Shown here piece by piece: positions 41,223 through 50,460 of a stretch of 64,000 nt of DNA. How positions within the stretch are numbered: the first letter of the stretch is position 1; each line of letters begins with the position of its first letter. Position numbers and translations under genes: made by a program. The stretch covers positions 45,047-109,046 of the forward strand of contig NZ_CAKUOF010000015.1 in the NCBI RefSeq assembly GCF_934668725.1, read 5' to 3'. A model generated the notes under the pieces. That model ran no database searches and had not been told where the DNA came from. It saw only the letters and a list, made by a program, of their open reading frames with translations. The stretch comes from an uncultured Dysgonomonas sp. (GTDB lineage: Bacteria > Bacteroidota > Bacteroidia > Bacteroidales > Dysgonomonadaceae).

Positions 41223-42875
41223 TTATTTATATAAGAATCGTTTAATGCTTCTTTTAGGGGTTTTGTCGAACTCCTCTTTTCTTACTGTATAGCCGATAAT
41301 CTGGCTATATTTAGGCAGGCGTTTATTAAGATTGCTTACTTCTGCTTTCAAGAGGTTATCAATGCTTTCTTTGGGATGATCGGCTTGTATAGCATCTTGA
41401 TCAGGGAAAATCAAAGCATGTAGTTTTCCGTCCCGTTCAACGATAAGTGATTCGGCTACATAACGGGTGTTATTTAATAACTGCTCTATTTCCTCTGGAT
41501 ATATATTTTGACCCGAAGGTCCCAAAATCATAGTTTTAGATCTTCCTTTAATATAGATATAGTCAGCTTGGTCCATTACTCCCAGATCTCCGGTTCTAAG
41601 CCATCCGTCAGCGGCTAGGACTTCTGCTGTAGCCTCGGGGTTTTTATAATATCCCAGCATGGTATTTGATCCTCTCACAATAATTTCTCCTGTAATATTC
41701 TGAGGGTCGGGCGAATCTATCTTTACTTCCATTCGATCGACGGGTTTTCCGCATGATGTAGCACGATATGTTTCCCAGAAATCATACGAAATAAGCGGAC
41801 CGCATTCAGTCATACCATATCCAACGGTATAAGGGAACTTAATTTTAGAAAGAAATTTCCCGACTTCACTGTCTAATGCTGCTCCTCCAACTACGATTTC
41901 CACAACTTGACCTCCAAAAACCGATATTAATTTGTCTTTTACTTTAGAGAATATTTTCTCTTTGACGAATGGTATTTTTATAAGGGTCTTTGTTGGTTGC
42001 TTATTCAGTTCAGTGAATACTTTGGATATGATTATTTTCTCTATAATCAAAGGTACGGCAATAATAAGAGTTGGCTTAACCTTTTCGAATGCATTCATTA
42101 TGATCTGAGGAGAAGGTAAACGGGTAAGGAAATGTACATGGCAACCTTTGGCCACAGATAACAGTATTTCAAAGGCCAAACCGTACATGTGTGCCATAGG
42201 CAGCATGCTTACGATACCATCTCCGGGCTTAACAAACGAAATACTTTCGATTGCAAATTTGGTATTAGACCATAAGCTTCGATAAGGAATCATAACTCCT
42301 TTAGGTTTGCTTGTGGTTCCCGATGTATAGTTGATAAGAGCCATCTCCTCGGGTTGTTCTTGATGGAATATTAAATCGTTTTTGGAAAATCCTTGAGGAT
42401 ATTTATTTTTTATTATAATGCTGAGGTTATCACAAACCTGATTGAGTTTTTGAGAATTTGATTTTTGAATAGCATAATCTTCTATGGTAATAATAGTCTT
42501 TACATTTGGCATTTTAAGCGGATCGACCTTGTCCCATACATGCTCTCCTACGAAAAACACTTTAGCATCGCAGTGGTTAACAATATTGTGGATACTCTCT
42601 CCGTCAAAATCATGTAATATGGTTGTTACTACTGCTCCGTAGCTCATAGCTGCAAAAAAGGTTACCGCCCAATTTGTGCAATTGCGACCGCAAAGTGCAA
42701 TTTTATCCCCTTTTTGTACATCTATAGTTTCAAATATGATCTGTAATTCAGCTATTTTCTGAGCAAAATCTTTAAATAGCAGAGTACTTCCATTATAATC
42801 ACTAAAAGCAGGTTTTTCCCAATTGGCATGTATACTGTTTTCTATTAAGCCTAAAAATCTATCCGTATTTTCCAT
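41223..42875 (-). CDS. AMP-dependent long-chain acyl-CoA synthetase-like
   Basis: ANL adenylating enzyme of 550 residues that activates a carboxylic acid to acyl-AMP and transfers it to CoA. The A3 motif YTSGTTSKPKG is at 183-193, GYGMTECGP lies in the middle, and LRTGDLGVMDQADYIYIKGR is the later adenylation motif. The last part ends TPKRSIKRFLYK, with the C-terminal catalytic lysine probably in this region. Chain-length preference is not visible. A good promoter is upstream. Isolated gene, divergent from mscS. Confidence 0.88.
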   Translation of the reverse strand: MENTDRFLGLIENSIHANWEKPAFSDYNGSTLLFKDFAQKIAELQIIFETIDVQKGDKIALCGRNCTNWAVTFFAAMSYGAVVTTILHDFDGESIHNIVNHCDAKVFFVGEHVWDKVDPLKMPNVKTIITIEDYAIQKSNSQKLNQVCDNLSIIIKNKYPQGFSKNDLIFHQEQPEEMALINYTSGTTSKPKGVMIPYRSLWSNTKFAIESISFVKPGDGIVSMLPMAHMYGLAFEILLSVAKGCHVHFLTRLPSPQIIMNAFEKVKPTLIIAVPLIIEKIIISKVFTELNKQPTKTLIKIPFVKEKIFSKVKDKLISVFGGQVVEIVVGGAALDSEVGKFLSKIKFPYTVGYGMTECGPLISYDFWETYRATSCGKPVDRMEVKIDSPDPQNITGEIIVRGSNTMLGYYKNPEATAEVLAADGWLRTGDLGVMDQADYIYIKGRSKTMILGPSGQNIYPEEIEQLLNNTRYVAESLIVERDGKLHALIFPDQDAIQADHPKESIDNLLKAEVSNLNKRLPKYSQIIGYTVRKEEFDKTPKRSIKRFLYK

Positions 42876-43001
42876 GACTGCTATTCTATATAATCGGTTA
42901 TATACCGATAAAATTGTTATTATCTTGATCTCTTTATAACACCAACCAAAGCAATTAAGTTGGCTGATCTTATGTATTTATTATAAACCTTTGATCTAGT
43001 G

Positions 43002-43030
43002 CAAATATAGCGAAATAATTAACGAGTCAA
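43002..43030 (-). promoter_or_regulatory. Acyl-CoA synthetase promoter
   Basis: Minus strand: TTG (complement of CAA 43028-43030), 18-base spacer, TATATTTG (complement of CAAATATA 43002-43009). Close to consensus. Confidence 0.6.
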
Positions 43031-43139
43031 ATCAAAAAATACACTTTGATGGAAATCTAGATAGCTCAGATTGATCCCCTGATAAGGGATATTACTTTGT
43101 TAGTTTGGACTTTATATATATGGAAGCAATGGTTTTTAT

Positions 43140-43147
43140 TATATTTG
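43140..43147 (+). promoter_or_regulatory. Candidate -7 element of mscS
   Basis: TATATTTG, perfect TAnnTTTG, 45 bases before the start codon. -33 element not seen. Confidence 0.4.
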
Positions 43148-43192
43148 TACGTTTTACGTCAATGAATAATAATTTAAAATATAAGAAATATT

Positions 43193-44044
43193 ATGTTAGG
43201 TTTAGTCTTATTACAAAGTGTAGAGAAGATCAGCACTTCTTCTCTTGAGCCATTGATTCAAGGATTGTTAGAGAGGTTAGTTGGGTTGGGTGAAAAGCTG
43301 ATTGCTGCTGTCCTTGTATACTTTATCGGATCTTGGGTTATCTCGTGGTTACGCAAATTTCTTAAAAAACTATTGAGCCGTAAGCAGGTAGATGGAGCCG
43401 TATCTTCATTTATAAATAGCTTGGTAAATACATTGTTGAGAGTAGTTTTGGTGGTAGCTATTATCGGTATACTCGGTATTCCGACAACGTCTTTAGCGGC
43501 TATTATTGCTGCCGGTGGGCTTGCTATAGGTATGGCGATGAAAGATAATCTATCAAATTTTGCCGGAGGTGTCATGATTCTGATGAACAAGCCTTTTAAA
43601 CTGAATGATCGTATTTTGGTTCAAGGTATGGATGGTGTTGTTATGGAGATTGGTATTCTTTATACTATACTTCTAACTGCCGATGGGCGTACAATTTATA
43701 TTCCTAATGGACCTCTTTCTACCGGAAATATAACTAATTATTCTACTCAGGAAAATAGGAGAATTGACATAACTCTTAATATAAACTACGGGAATGATGT
43801 GAACCAACTTAAAGATGTATTGGCTACTGTAATTAACCAAAATGAGAAAATTCTAAAAGCTCCCGCTCCATTTGTCGGAATAACAAATATAAACAATGGA
43901 AATTTTGATATTATGATACGAGCTTGGGTACTCAATGGAGATTATGGCGGTGTAAGTGTCGATCTTAATGAAGCAATCTATGGTGCTTTATCCCAAAAAG
44001 GAGTCTTTGTATCGTCCTCTCTTTCTGTAAGAATGATAAACTAG
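43193..44044 (+). CDS. Small-conductance mechanosensitive channel (MscS family)
   Basis: 283 residues, the usual length of E. coli MscS. Hydrophobic helices at about 35-60 and 75-100, then the pore-lining TM3 with glycine/alanine-rich AAIIAAGGLAIGMAMKDNLS and the FAGGVMILMNKPF step into the beta domain. The later part (IPNGPLSTGNITNYS, alpha/beta vestibule) is as expected. It releases osmolytes on membrane tension. It heads a plus-strand group with two uncharacterised secreted proteins (gaps of 66 and 137 bases). Confidence 0.92.
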   Translation: MLGLVLLQSVEKISTSSLEPLIQGLLERLVGLGEKLIAAVLVYFIGSWVISWLRKFLKKLLSRKQVDGAVSSFINSLVNTLLRVVLVVAIIGILGIPTTSLAAIIAAGGLAIGMAMKDNLSNFAGGVMILMNKPFKLNDRILVQGMDGVVMEIGILYTILLTADGRTIYIPNGPLSTGNITNYSTQENRRIDITLNINYGNDVNQLKDVLATVINQNEKILKAPAPFVGITNINNGNFDIMIRAWVLNGDYGGVSVDLNEAIYGALSQKGVFVSSSLSVRMIN

Positions 44045-44110
44045 AAACGAAAAAACAGGTTGAATAAATTGATTCCGCTAAAGATCAATAATATTTAATA
44101 GATTTATAAA

Positions 44111-44764
44111 ATGAGAAAAAACGTAATTTTTGTATTTGTTTTTGCTGCTGTAATCTGGGGCTTGGTTCAGCTGCATACCAAGAGTTTAGAGGATTCAAAG
44201 GACGGATCGTTTAATGTAAAGGGGATTGCTGTAGTATCATACCCTTCGAGCGTTGAAGAACGTAATAACATTCCATTCGAATTATTAATTAATCCTGCAG
44301 ATAAGGCCTTGTTACCTGATAGTACGGACTATGAGAAATTCAGACCCAACTTAATTTTATTGGAGAAAGGGTTTAATGAGAAAGATAGCGTTCAGTTAAA
44401 AGAATTTCCCAATATAGTAGTGAATGCGGTAACTATAGATAGTTTTGATGCATCGATTCTAGAAACCGAATATGCTGTATCTTTAGCTAAGGCAATAAAT
44501 AGTATTATATATCAGAATGCCGATCGGACATCGTCATCAGTATCCGATTTGAAGGAGCTGCCTATTAGTCAGATAAATGGAGCCAAAGTGTTGAGGTTCG
44601 AATACAGGCTGGAGAGTCAAAATAGGAAAATACTTAATATTATTGTTTCTTACTTATTTAAGAATGATAAGCAGGTTGAGGTAACTTTAACATCGCCAGA
44701 TAAAGATTTGAAAAAATGGACTTCAATTTATAACGAAGTTTTGAATAATATCTCGATCGACTGA
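44111..44764 (+). CDS. Uncharacterised secreted/anchored protein, single repeat domain
   Basis: 217 residues with an N-terminal hydrophobic anchor (VIFVFVFAAVIWGLVQLHT). The rest is one copy of a domain of about 180 residues that recurs three times in the next gene. It contains VSYPSSVEERNNIPFELLIN, DSTDYEKFRPNLILLEKGF, a middle strand region LRFEYRLESQ and a last helix KKWTSIYNEVLNNI. No known family recognised. Follows mscS by 66 bases and precedes the three-copy paralogue by 137 bases. Probably extracytoplasmic. Confidence 0.65.
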   Translation: MRKNVIFVFVFAAVIWGLVQLHTKSLEDSKDGSFNVKGIAVVSYPSSVEERNNIPFELLINPADKALLPDSTDYEKFRPNLILLEKGFNEKDSVQLKEFPNIVVNAVTIDSFDASILETEYAVSLAKAINSIIYQNADRTSSSVSDLKELPISQINGAKVLRFEYRLESQNRKILNIIVSYLFKNDKQVEVTLTSPDKDLKKWTSIYNEVLNNISID

Positions 44765-44901
44765 TTCTGTATCGGATAGAAGTTTCAGAAATTTAAATTC
44801 GAAAAATAATCCGTTGTTTTGACAAGTTCAACAACAATAGGTCGTTATGATTTTGGAATATATCATTAAAATTAAATAGTTGAAATTACTTACTTAATAA
44901 A

Positions 44902-46671
44902 ATGAATAAAAAATACACTACACTACTATTTTTACTATTACTTCTTGTTCAAACTAACCATATTTGGAGTAAAGGCATACCGGCAACTCATCTTCGTAAG
45001 ATTGATATTCTGAATATAGGTTCAATAGCTTATCCTCAATTTTTGGAAGAGAGAAGTGATATTCCTTTCAAAATTCTGGTAGATGAAGAATTTCGAAAAT
45101 TGATGAGTGATTCGGTCGATTATGAAAAATTCCGTCCTACATTGATATTCTTCGAAAAAGGATTTGTAGCACCTCATTCTCCCGCTAAAAAGATTTCATT
45201 CGGATATATTAGTGTAACAGCATTGTCCGGCACTTACCGTTTTCCCAAAGAGTTGTCTGAGATTCAAAAAGCTAAAATAGAAAGTAATATCAAACAAGAT
45301 GTTGATACAAACCTGGTCGGAACCAAATTCTTAATAAAGAAATGGAATCCTTTCGAATTTAAAAATATCAATGGTTTAGTTGCTATTCAGTATTCATATG
45401 AACAGACTTTGGGAGGAAAAGACCAAACAAATATTATTACTACCAATCTGTATGATTCCGATGTCCAACTTCAGATAGTATTATCTGCTCCCAAAAAAGA
45501 ATATAAGAAATGGTTGGCATATTATAATCAGATTATACAAACGTTTAATCGAAAAGTGAATATTGCTGATATAGCGACCTTTGAATATCCGACAGAAATT
45601 CAAGATCGAAAAGATATTCCTTTTAAGTATTTAGTAGATAACGAATTTAAAAAGATATTGGGTGATTCGATTGATTACGAGCAATTTCGTCCCGGATTAT
45701 TATTTGTGGAGCGTGATTTTGAAATAACCGACACTACAAATGTTGCTCCTTTTGGAAGCTTAGCGTTTAATGTACTGCCGGAGTATAATAAGAGGATTTT
45801 ATCAAAGGATTCTATAAAAATAGATGTTTTGGAGAGTAGAATTAAACTAAATATACAGCAAAATATCGATTCTACTGATTACCGGATAAATAAATGGGGA
45901 GAGTTTAAAGTAGTAGAGTTAGGAGGAGTTCCGGCGATACAGTATTCATACGAGCAACAATTAAGAGACGAGCAGCCTTCGGAAGTTCACTCTACATATA
46001 TATTCGATAAACCGGCACAAATTCAGATAAGCATGTCTTCTCCAATAACCACTTTGGCGGACTGGAAAAATCGTTACGATGAAATATTAAAATCCTATCA
46101 ACGCTTGGTCAATATACCGAATGTAGGAACAATGTATTATCCTGTGCATCTTGAGGAGAGAAGCGATATTCCATTCGAAGTTTTAGTGGATAAAGAATCT
46201 AAAAAGAAATTGGGTGATTCGATTGATTACGAACGTTTCCGCCCGACTTTATTATTTCTTAAAGATGATTTTAATCAGAATGATTCGACTCAATTAGAAT
46301 CGTTCAGTAGTATAACAATAAATGTACAGGAAGGAGATTTCAGCAAATTAAGCCATCCCGATTCCATTAGTCACAGTACTATCGAATCTGAAATAAAAGC
46401 CTCTGTGGAACGAAACTTGAAAAATACAGGTTATTCTCTGATTGGTTGGGATTCATTTGAGTCATATATCGTAAAGGGAAGTCGTATTATCAGCTATTCT
46501 TATACTCAACAATTGAGCGGAACCGAACCTAAGCATATATGTGTAACTTATTTTTATACACCCACTATACAGATGCAAGTAACACTTACTTCGTCCGAGA
46601 GTGAATATCCATTCTGGAAAGCAGAATATGATCGTATGGTTGATTCTTTCAGGCTTTCAGGTTGGAGATAA
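44902..46671 (+). CDS. Uncharacterised protein with three tandem copies of the neighbouring domain
   Basis: 589 residues with an N-terminal signal (TTLLFLLLLLVQTNHIWSKG). Three repeats of about 184 residues occupy about 36-218, 219-402 and 403-589. Each opens with a YP strand and an (E)R.DIPF.LVD block, has DS(I/V)DYE.FRP.L.F, then VAIQYSYEQ-type strands and closes with W...Y.....SF/TF. This matches the single-domain upstream gene, so the pair arose by tandem duplication and triplication. No catalytic residue pattern recognised. Not a known repeat name that I can give. Followed by a hairpin. Confidence 0.7.
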   Translation: MNKKYTTLLFLLLLLVQTNHIWSKGIPATHLRKIDILNIGSIAYPQFLEERSDIPFKILVDEEFRKLMSDSVDYEKFRPTLIFFEKGFVAPHSPAKKISFGYISVTALSGTYRFPKELSEIQKAKIESNIKQDVDTNLVGTKFLIKKWNPFEFKNINGLVAIQYSYEQTLGGKDQTNIITTNLYDSDVQLQIVLSAPKKEYKKWLAYYNQIIQTFNRKVNIADIATFEYPTEIQDRKDIPFKYLVDNEFKKILGDSIDYEQFRPGLLFVERDFEITDTTNVAPFGSLAFNVLPEYNKRILSKDSIKIDVLESRIKLNIQQNIDSTDYRINKWGEFKVVELGGVPAIQYSYEQQLRDEQPSEVHSTYIFDKPAQIQISMSSPITTLADWKNRYDEILKSYQRLVNIPNVGTMYYPVHLEERSDIPFEVLVDKESKKKLGDSIDYERFRPTLLFLKDDFNQNDSTQLESFSSITINVQEGDFSKLSHPDSISHSTIESEIKASVERNLKNTGYSLIGWDSFESYIVKGSRIISYSYTQQLSGTEPKHICVTYFYTPTIQMQVTLTSSESEYPFWKAEYDRMVDSFRLSGWR

Positions 46672-46687
46672 CATTTCTAAGATAAAT

Positions 46688-46723
46688 AAAAAAGATCGAA
46701 CCATTGTGGCTCGATCTTTTTTT
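46688..46723. terminator. Bidirectional terminator
   Basis: 12-base stem AAAAAAGATCGA / TCGATCTTTTTT, extended by an imperfect inner pair, followed by TTTATT. It lies between the triple-repeat gene and the convergent minus-strand operon. Confidence 0.75.
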
Positions 46724-46740
46724 ATTCTCTTCTTTCGATT

Positions 46741-47160
46741 TTACTTTATGAGATTAAAAATGTGATCCGAATTAGTCGTATGATCGGGATTTAACTCTAT
46801 CAGATAATCGGGAAATACTTCCAACAGTGTGAATGAATATCCGTTGATACGTATAAAATGATTAGCACTCCCTTTTTTCTTGTGAATCTGATAAGGAAAT
46901 TTTCCGAGTAAACTTCTTTGATTATAATACTGATCTCGTTCCTTAGAGTCACAATCTGCTTTTGTATACGCTTCTATGGATACACTATCTTTTTCGAATT
47001 TTAGAATATTGTACGTCGTAACCAGACACCCTCCATCTTGAAACGATTTGCAGGATTCGCTTATGACAATCGAATACTCTTTGTTTTCGAGTAGAGTATT
47101 TTGTGTTTTACCCGAAAGAGAAACTCCTAGTAGCGTAATTATAATCAATAGAAATTTCAT
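46741..47160 (-). CDS. Hypothetical secreted protein, 139 residues
   Basis: Signal peptide MKFLLIIITLLGVSLSGKTQ, then a strand-rich domain: YSIVISESCKSF, GGCLVTTYNILKF, DSVSIEAYTKADC, YQIHKKKGSANHFIRING. Three cysteines could form disulfides. No family recognised. The start overlaps the stop of the upstream gene by 4 bases (ATGA), so it is translationally coupled to 47157-47522. Confidence 0.6.
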   Translation of the reverse strand: MKFLLIIITLLGVSLSGKTQNTLLENKEYSIVISESCKSFQDGGCLVTTYNILKFEKDSVSIEAYTKADCDSKERDQYYNQRSLLGKFPYQIHKKKGSANHFIRINGYSFTLLEVFPDYLIELNPDHTTNSDHIFNLIK

Positions 47161-47522
47161 CGTCTCTCGCTTCTGAAGTTTAATAACAGCAGATAATCAC
47201 TTACAGCATCCTGCAAAATTGTAGACAGGGGCTTATCTGATGGAATAACTTTCATTTCGAATGTTTTATTTCCCTCTGTATAAGTACCTGAAACTTTATC
47301 CATCACCAATTTGCTGTTTCCAAATTCGCGGTACTCTTTGTTTTCTGTACTTTTCATAGAAACAAACTCAAGGCGGCTTATCATATCATTTACCTTGTCG
47401 TATAAAAGCCATATATAGAGCTTGTTCTTATCTTCCTCTAAAATTCCGTTTCGTCTAACTTCTACTATTTCAATCTTTTCATTATCCAGATGAAATAATA
47501 ATTTATAACCGGGTTTAACCAT
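47157..47522 (-). CDS. Hypothetical protein, 121 residues
   Basis: Not recognised. The N-terminal stretch has alternating polar/hydrophobic strands (YKLLFHLDNEKIEIVEVR) and includes LYIWLLYDKVNDM. The later part GTYTEGNKTFEMKVIP suggests a compact beta protein. No signal peptide from this start, so the next gene's signal and this absence differ. Lies 57 bases after the S9 peptidase stop, as part of its likely operon; overlaps the next gene by 4 bases. Confidence 0.55.
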   Translation of the reverse strand: MVKPGYKLLFHLDNEKIEIVEVRRNGILEEDKNKLYIWLLYDKVNDMISRLEFVSMKSTENKEYREFGNSKLVMDKVSGTYTEGNKTFEMKVIPSDKPLSTILQDAVSDYLLLLNFRSERR

Positions 47523-47579
47523 GTCTGATAACTTTATTTTATTACTACTACTTTCTTTTAATTGGGAATATCTGTAATC

Positions 47580-50357
47580 CTATTCTATTTCAAATCCATA
47601 TGTTTTACCTTTTTCGGTAGCAGGTATTCCTGTTTTCATCCATACAGGAGCTGGATCGCCTTTCAGGTAGTGGTCGAAAAACTGTTGTAAGCGAATACTC
47701 AGGTCTTTGCAATTGCGGCGCTCTTTAAGATTATGAGCTTCGTTGTTATATTGTAATAACCATACTGGCTTGTGTAACCTTCTGAGTGCCATAAAGTATT
47801 CGATACCCTGATACCAAGGCACAGCACCATCTTTATCGTTGTGCATTATTAATAGAGGCGTTTTTACTTTGTCGGCAAAGAATATAGGGGAATTTTCCTT
47901 ATATAGTTCGGGAGCCTCCCACATAGTTGCACCAATACGAGATTGGGTTTGTTCGTACTGATACTGACGGCTTCGTCCGGTTTCCCAACGTATGCCTCCG
48001 TATGCACTGAACATATTGGATACTGGTGCCCCTGATCCCGCAGCTTTAAACATGTCAGTTCGAGTAACAAGGTATGCTACTTGATAGCCTCCCCAGCTTT
48101 GTCCTTGTATAGCCATGTTATCACGATCTATCCAAGAGTTTTTAGCTAACTCCTCTACTCCCGAAACTATTGAGTTATATGCACTTTCGCCCGGATGTCC
48201 TGTTGTATACTGAATGTCAGGCGTGAATACAATATATCCTCTGCTGCAATAGAACGGAATGTTGATAATAGAACGGCTTGGTGCAGGTGGAGAATATTGA
48301 TATAAATTGTCCGAGTGCTTCTCGTAGAAATATACCATCAACGGGTATTTTTTATTGGGGTCGAAATTTTCAGGTTTATAGATAATACCTTGTGATTGTT
48401 TACCATCAAAAGTAGTCCATTCCATAAGTTCGGCTGTTCCCCAATTGTATTCTCTCATTTGAGGGTTGATGTCTGATAATCGGGTATCTGTTTTCCAATT
48501 ATCCCCGGTGATAAAAAGATCGGGTGAGGTATTGAAGTTGCTCTTTGCAAACAGATAAACTTCTTTATCTTTCGCTTTTTCCGGTGACGAAAATATATAT
48601 TCATCCATGATTAATGGTTTTAAATTAGATTTCCCTAATTCGTAAAAACCATGTTTTTTGCTTGTATTATCAAAAGCTGAGAGTAATATCTTTTCATTAT
48701 CTTTAATAAACCGGCTTTCTTTATCCGTTTTGATATATCGTAATGTTAACTTATTGTTACGACCTACATTTTGGGTGATATTTACAGGAGTTTTTACACC
48801 GCTAGGATCAAGTTTCCATATATCATAAGCATCGTATACCAAGAAAGCACCGTCTTTTTCCATCCAAGCACCTAAACCGTATGAATTGGGGATGGAAGGA
48901 GTATCGTTCTTCTCGTCCCAGAAATTGATATTAAGTTTATCAGTCAAGCATATTTCTTTTCCGGTATCAAACGAATAGGCATAATATTGACGGTCATTAA
49001 CATTGTACCATGCAAGATATTTGCCATCAGGAGAAAGACTTAGTTCAGCCTGTAAACCTGTTTGTATTTGTTTTGAGGTGTGATTATTAAGATCGAGAAT
49101 CCAAATATCATTGGTTAATCTTGCGGCAACGTCCCATTGAGTATCGAAAAGATAGTTCAGATTAGATGTGCCTAGTGCGTATTTACCATTGTTCTCGTCC
49201 GAGATATTTACTATTGGCATCTGTTCTGTTGCCAATTGATAGAACTTAAAACCATCCTCCAGATCAACATAAGAAAGATAAGTCTGCTTTTTCTTTTTTT
49301 CTAACTCGATTAATTGTTGAGGCTGTATTAATGGCTCTTGCCAATGCCACAAATCGAGTTGAGCTTTTTCAAAATCGGGGATAGTTGTATCTTTGGGTAG
49401 GGCTATAGGTGCAGTGCCCAAAAGAAGCCTTTTGCCGTTCTTGCTAAATTCCGGGTTGTAATTTTTGCTCACATTCCACTCTCTTGGCATTCCAGCCTTA
49501 TTCTTATCAACGATAAGTTTGGCAGAATCATCATGTGTTGAGAAATAATATAAGCTGTAGTTTTTTATCTCTGCTTTTAGACTATCTGTTGTTGCTAAAA
49601 AAGCAAGTCTTTCTCCTGAATCGGATAATGCAGGGTTCTTATAAAGCGTTTTACCTGTAGAAACTGTTTTTCGATTATATTTGTCTAGGTCGAAATAAAT
49701 AACACAGGGTTTATTTATTGTGTCTTTAGCTTCGGGTTTGGTAACTACTGCCAAACTTTTCCCGTTTCTGCTAAATATAAAATCAGTCGCATTTTTTACA
49801 GTATCTTCTTTTGCTGTATAGATGTTGCGAACTATTAAAGTACGTGCTTTTTCATCAGCTTTCGCTTTATCCTTTATTTTAAGGGTATCATCTACGGTAT
49901 ATACCAAATAGTCGGAGAAATCTTTTCCTGTTTTGAATGTTTTTACATTCGGAATCTTTGATAACGAGAGCTGGTCTAGTGAAATAATAACCAATGAGTC
50001 TTTAGGCATTTTCTCGTCAGCCGTTTTCTTTATTTTAGCTTGACGTGTCGTTTCATAAGGTGCTTTTATCTGAGCTATAATATATTTTTGATCAGGTGTA
50101 ATTGAATAATTATATCCACGAGGAACAATCAACTCTTTTTTATTTGAGAGATTGCGTATTAATAAATAATCGTCTCCTTCTTGTGCTTTGACCACTGTTG
50201 CAGCATATTTTGCATCGTTGGAAATTGCCATTTCAGAGAGACTTTTCCATGAGTCATAAACAGTGTGATCTAACACTTTTTTTTGTGCCGTAATAGAGAG
50301 TGAACTGATTATTGAAAAACAGAGAATCAGGTATTTTGAATACTCTTTTCTAAACAT
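47580..50357 (-). CDS. S9 prolyl-oligopeptidase/DPP-like serine peptidase
   Basis: Secreted serine peptidase of 925 residues. The signal is MFRKEYSKYLILCFSIISSLSITAQ. An N-terminal beta-propeller (about 30-640) covers a C-terminal alpha/beta hydrolase. Triad: Ser754 in GQSWGGY, Asp843 in HNDKDGAVPW and His875 in NNEAHNLK. YTTGHPGES and the GESAYNSIVSGVEE region are typical of S9 exopeptidases (dipeptidyl peptidases or acylaminoacyl peptidases). Longer than standard DPPIV by about 150 residues, within the propeller region. Head of an operon with two small unknown genes. Confidence 0.9.
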   Translation of the reverse strand: MFRKEYSKYLILCFSIISSLSITAQKKVLDHTVYDSWKSLSEMAISNDAKYAATVVKAQEGDDYLLIRNLSNKKELIVPRGYNYSITPDQKYIIAQIKAPYETTRQAKIKKTADEKMPKDSLVIISLDQLSLSKIPNVKTFKTGKDFSDYLVYTVDDTLKIKDKAKADEKARTLIVRNIYTAKEDTVKNATDFIFSRNGKSLAVVTKPEAKDTINKPCVIYFDLDKYNRKTVSTGKTLYKNPALSDSGERLAFLATTDSLKAEIKNYSLYYFSTHDDSAKLIVDKNKAGMPREWNVSKNYNPEFSKNGKRLLLGTAPIALPKDTTIPDFEKAQLDLWHWQEPLIQPQQLIELEKKKKQTYLSYVDLEDGFKFYQLATEQMPIVNISDENNGKYALGTSNLNYLFDTQWDVAARLTNDIWILDLNNHTSKQIQTGLQAELSLSPDGKYLAWYNVNDRQYYAYSFDTGKEICLTDKLNINFWDEKNDTPSIPNSYGLGAWMEKDGAFLVYDAYDIWKLDPSGVKTPVNITQNVGRNNKLTLRYIKTDKESRFIKDNEKILLSAFDNTSKKHGFYELGKSNLKPLIMDEYIFSSPEKAKDKEVYLFAKSNFNTSPDLFITGDNWKTDTRLSDINPQMREYNWGTAELMEWTTFDGKQSQGIIYKPENFDPNKKYPLMVYFYEKHSDNLYQYSPPAPSRSIINIPFYCSRGYIVFTPDIQYTTGHPGESAYNSIVSGVEELAKNSWIDRDNMAIQGQSWGGYQVAYLVTRTDMFKAAGSGAPVSNMFSAYGGIRWETGRSRQYQYEQTQSRIGATMWEAPELYKENSPIFFADKVKTPLLIMHNDKDGAVPWYQGIEYFMALRRLHKPVWLLQYNNEAHNLKERRNCKDLSIRLQQFFDHYLKGDPAPVWMKTGIPATEKGKTYGFEIE

Positions 50358-50382
50358 AAAAGATATATTTATTGATTTTATA

Positions 50383-50390
50383 CAAAGTTA
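50383..50390 (-). promoter_or_regulatory. Candidate -7 element of the S9 peptidase operon
   Basis: Reads TAACTTTG on the minus strand (complement of CAAAGTTA), 26 bases before the ATG. The nearest TTG is 16 bases further, a little close. Confidence 0.4.
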
Positions 50391-50401
50391 ATAAAATAAA
50401 A

Positions 50402-50434
50402 CGAGCCAATCCCTTTGTAAATAAGATTGGCTCG
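50402..50434 (-). terminator. Terminator of the pirin gene
   Basis: 10-base perfect stem CGAGCCAATC / GATTGGCTCG, loop of 13, 27 bases after the stop, followed on the minus strand by TTTTATTTTATT. Confidence 0.75.
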
Positions 50435-50460
50435 AATGATTTGTATTTAACTATATGATC

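Larger units (their letters stand above)
42876..43192. promoter_or_regulatory. Divergent intergenic region, 317 bases
   Basis: Holds the acyl-CoA synthetase promoter (43002-43030, minus) and a TATATTTG -7 match for mscS at 43140-43147, 45 bases before the ATG (no clear -33). No ORF. Confidence 0.5.

Noticed and set aside
44902..46671. Interpretation of the triple-repeat gene as a misassembled tandem duplication
   Set aside because: The repeats differ at most residues and codons, so they are ancient copies rather than assembly duplicates.
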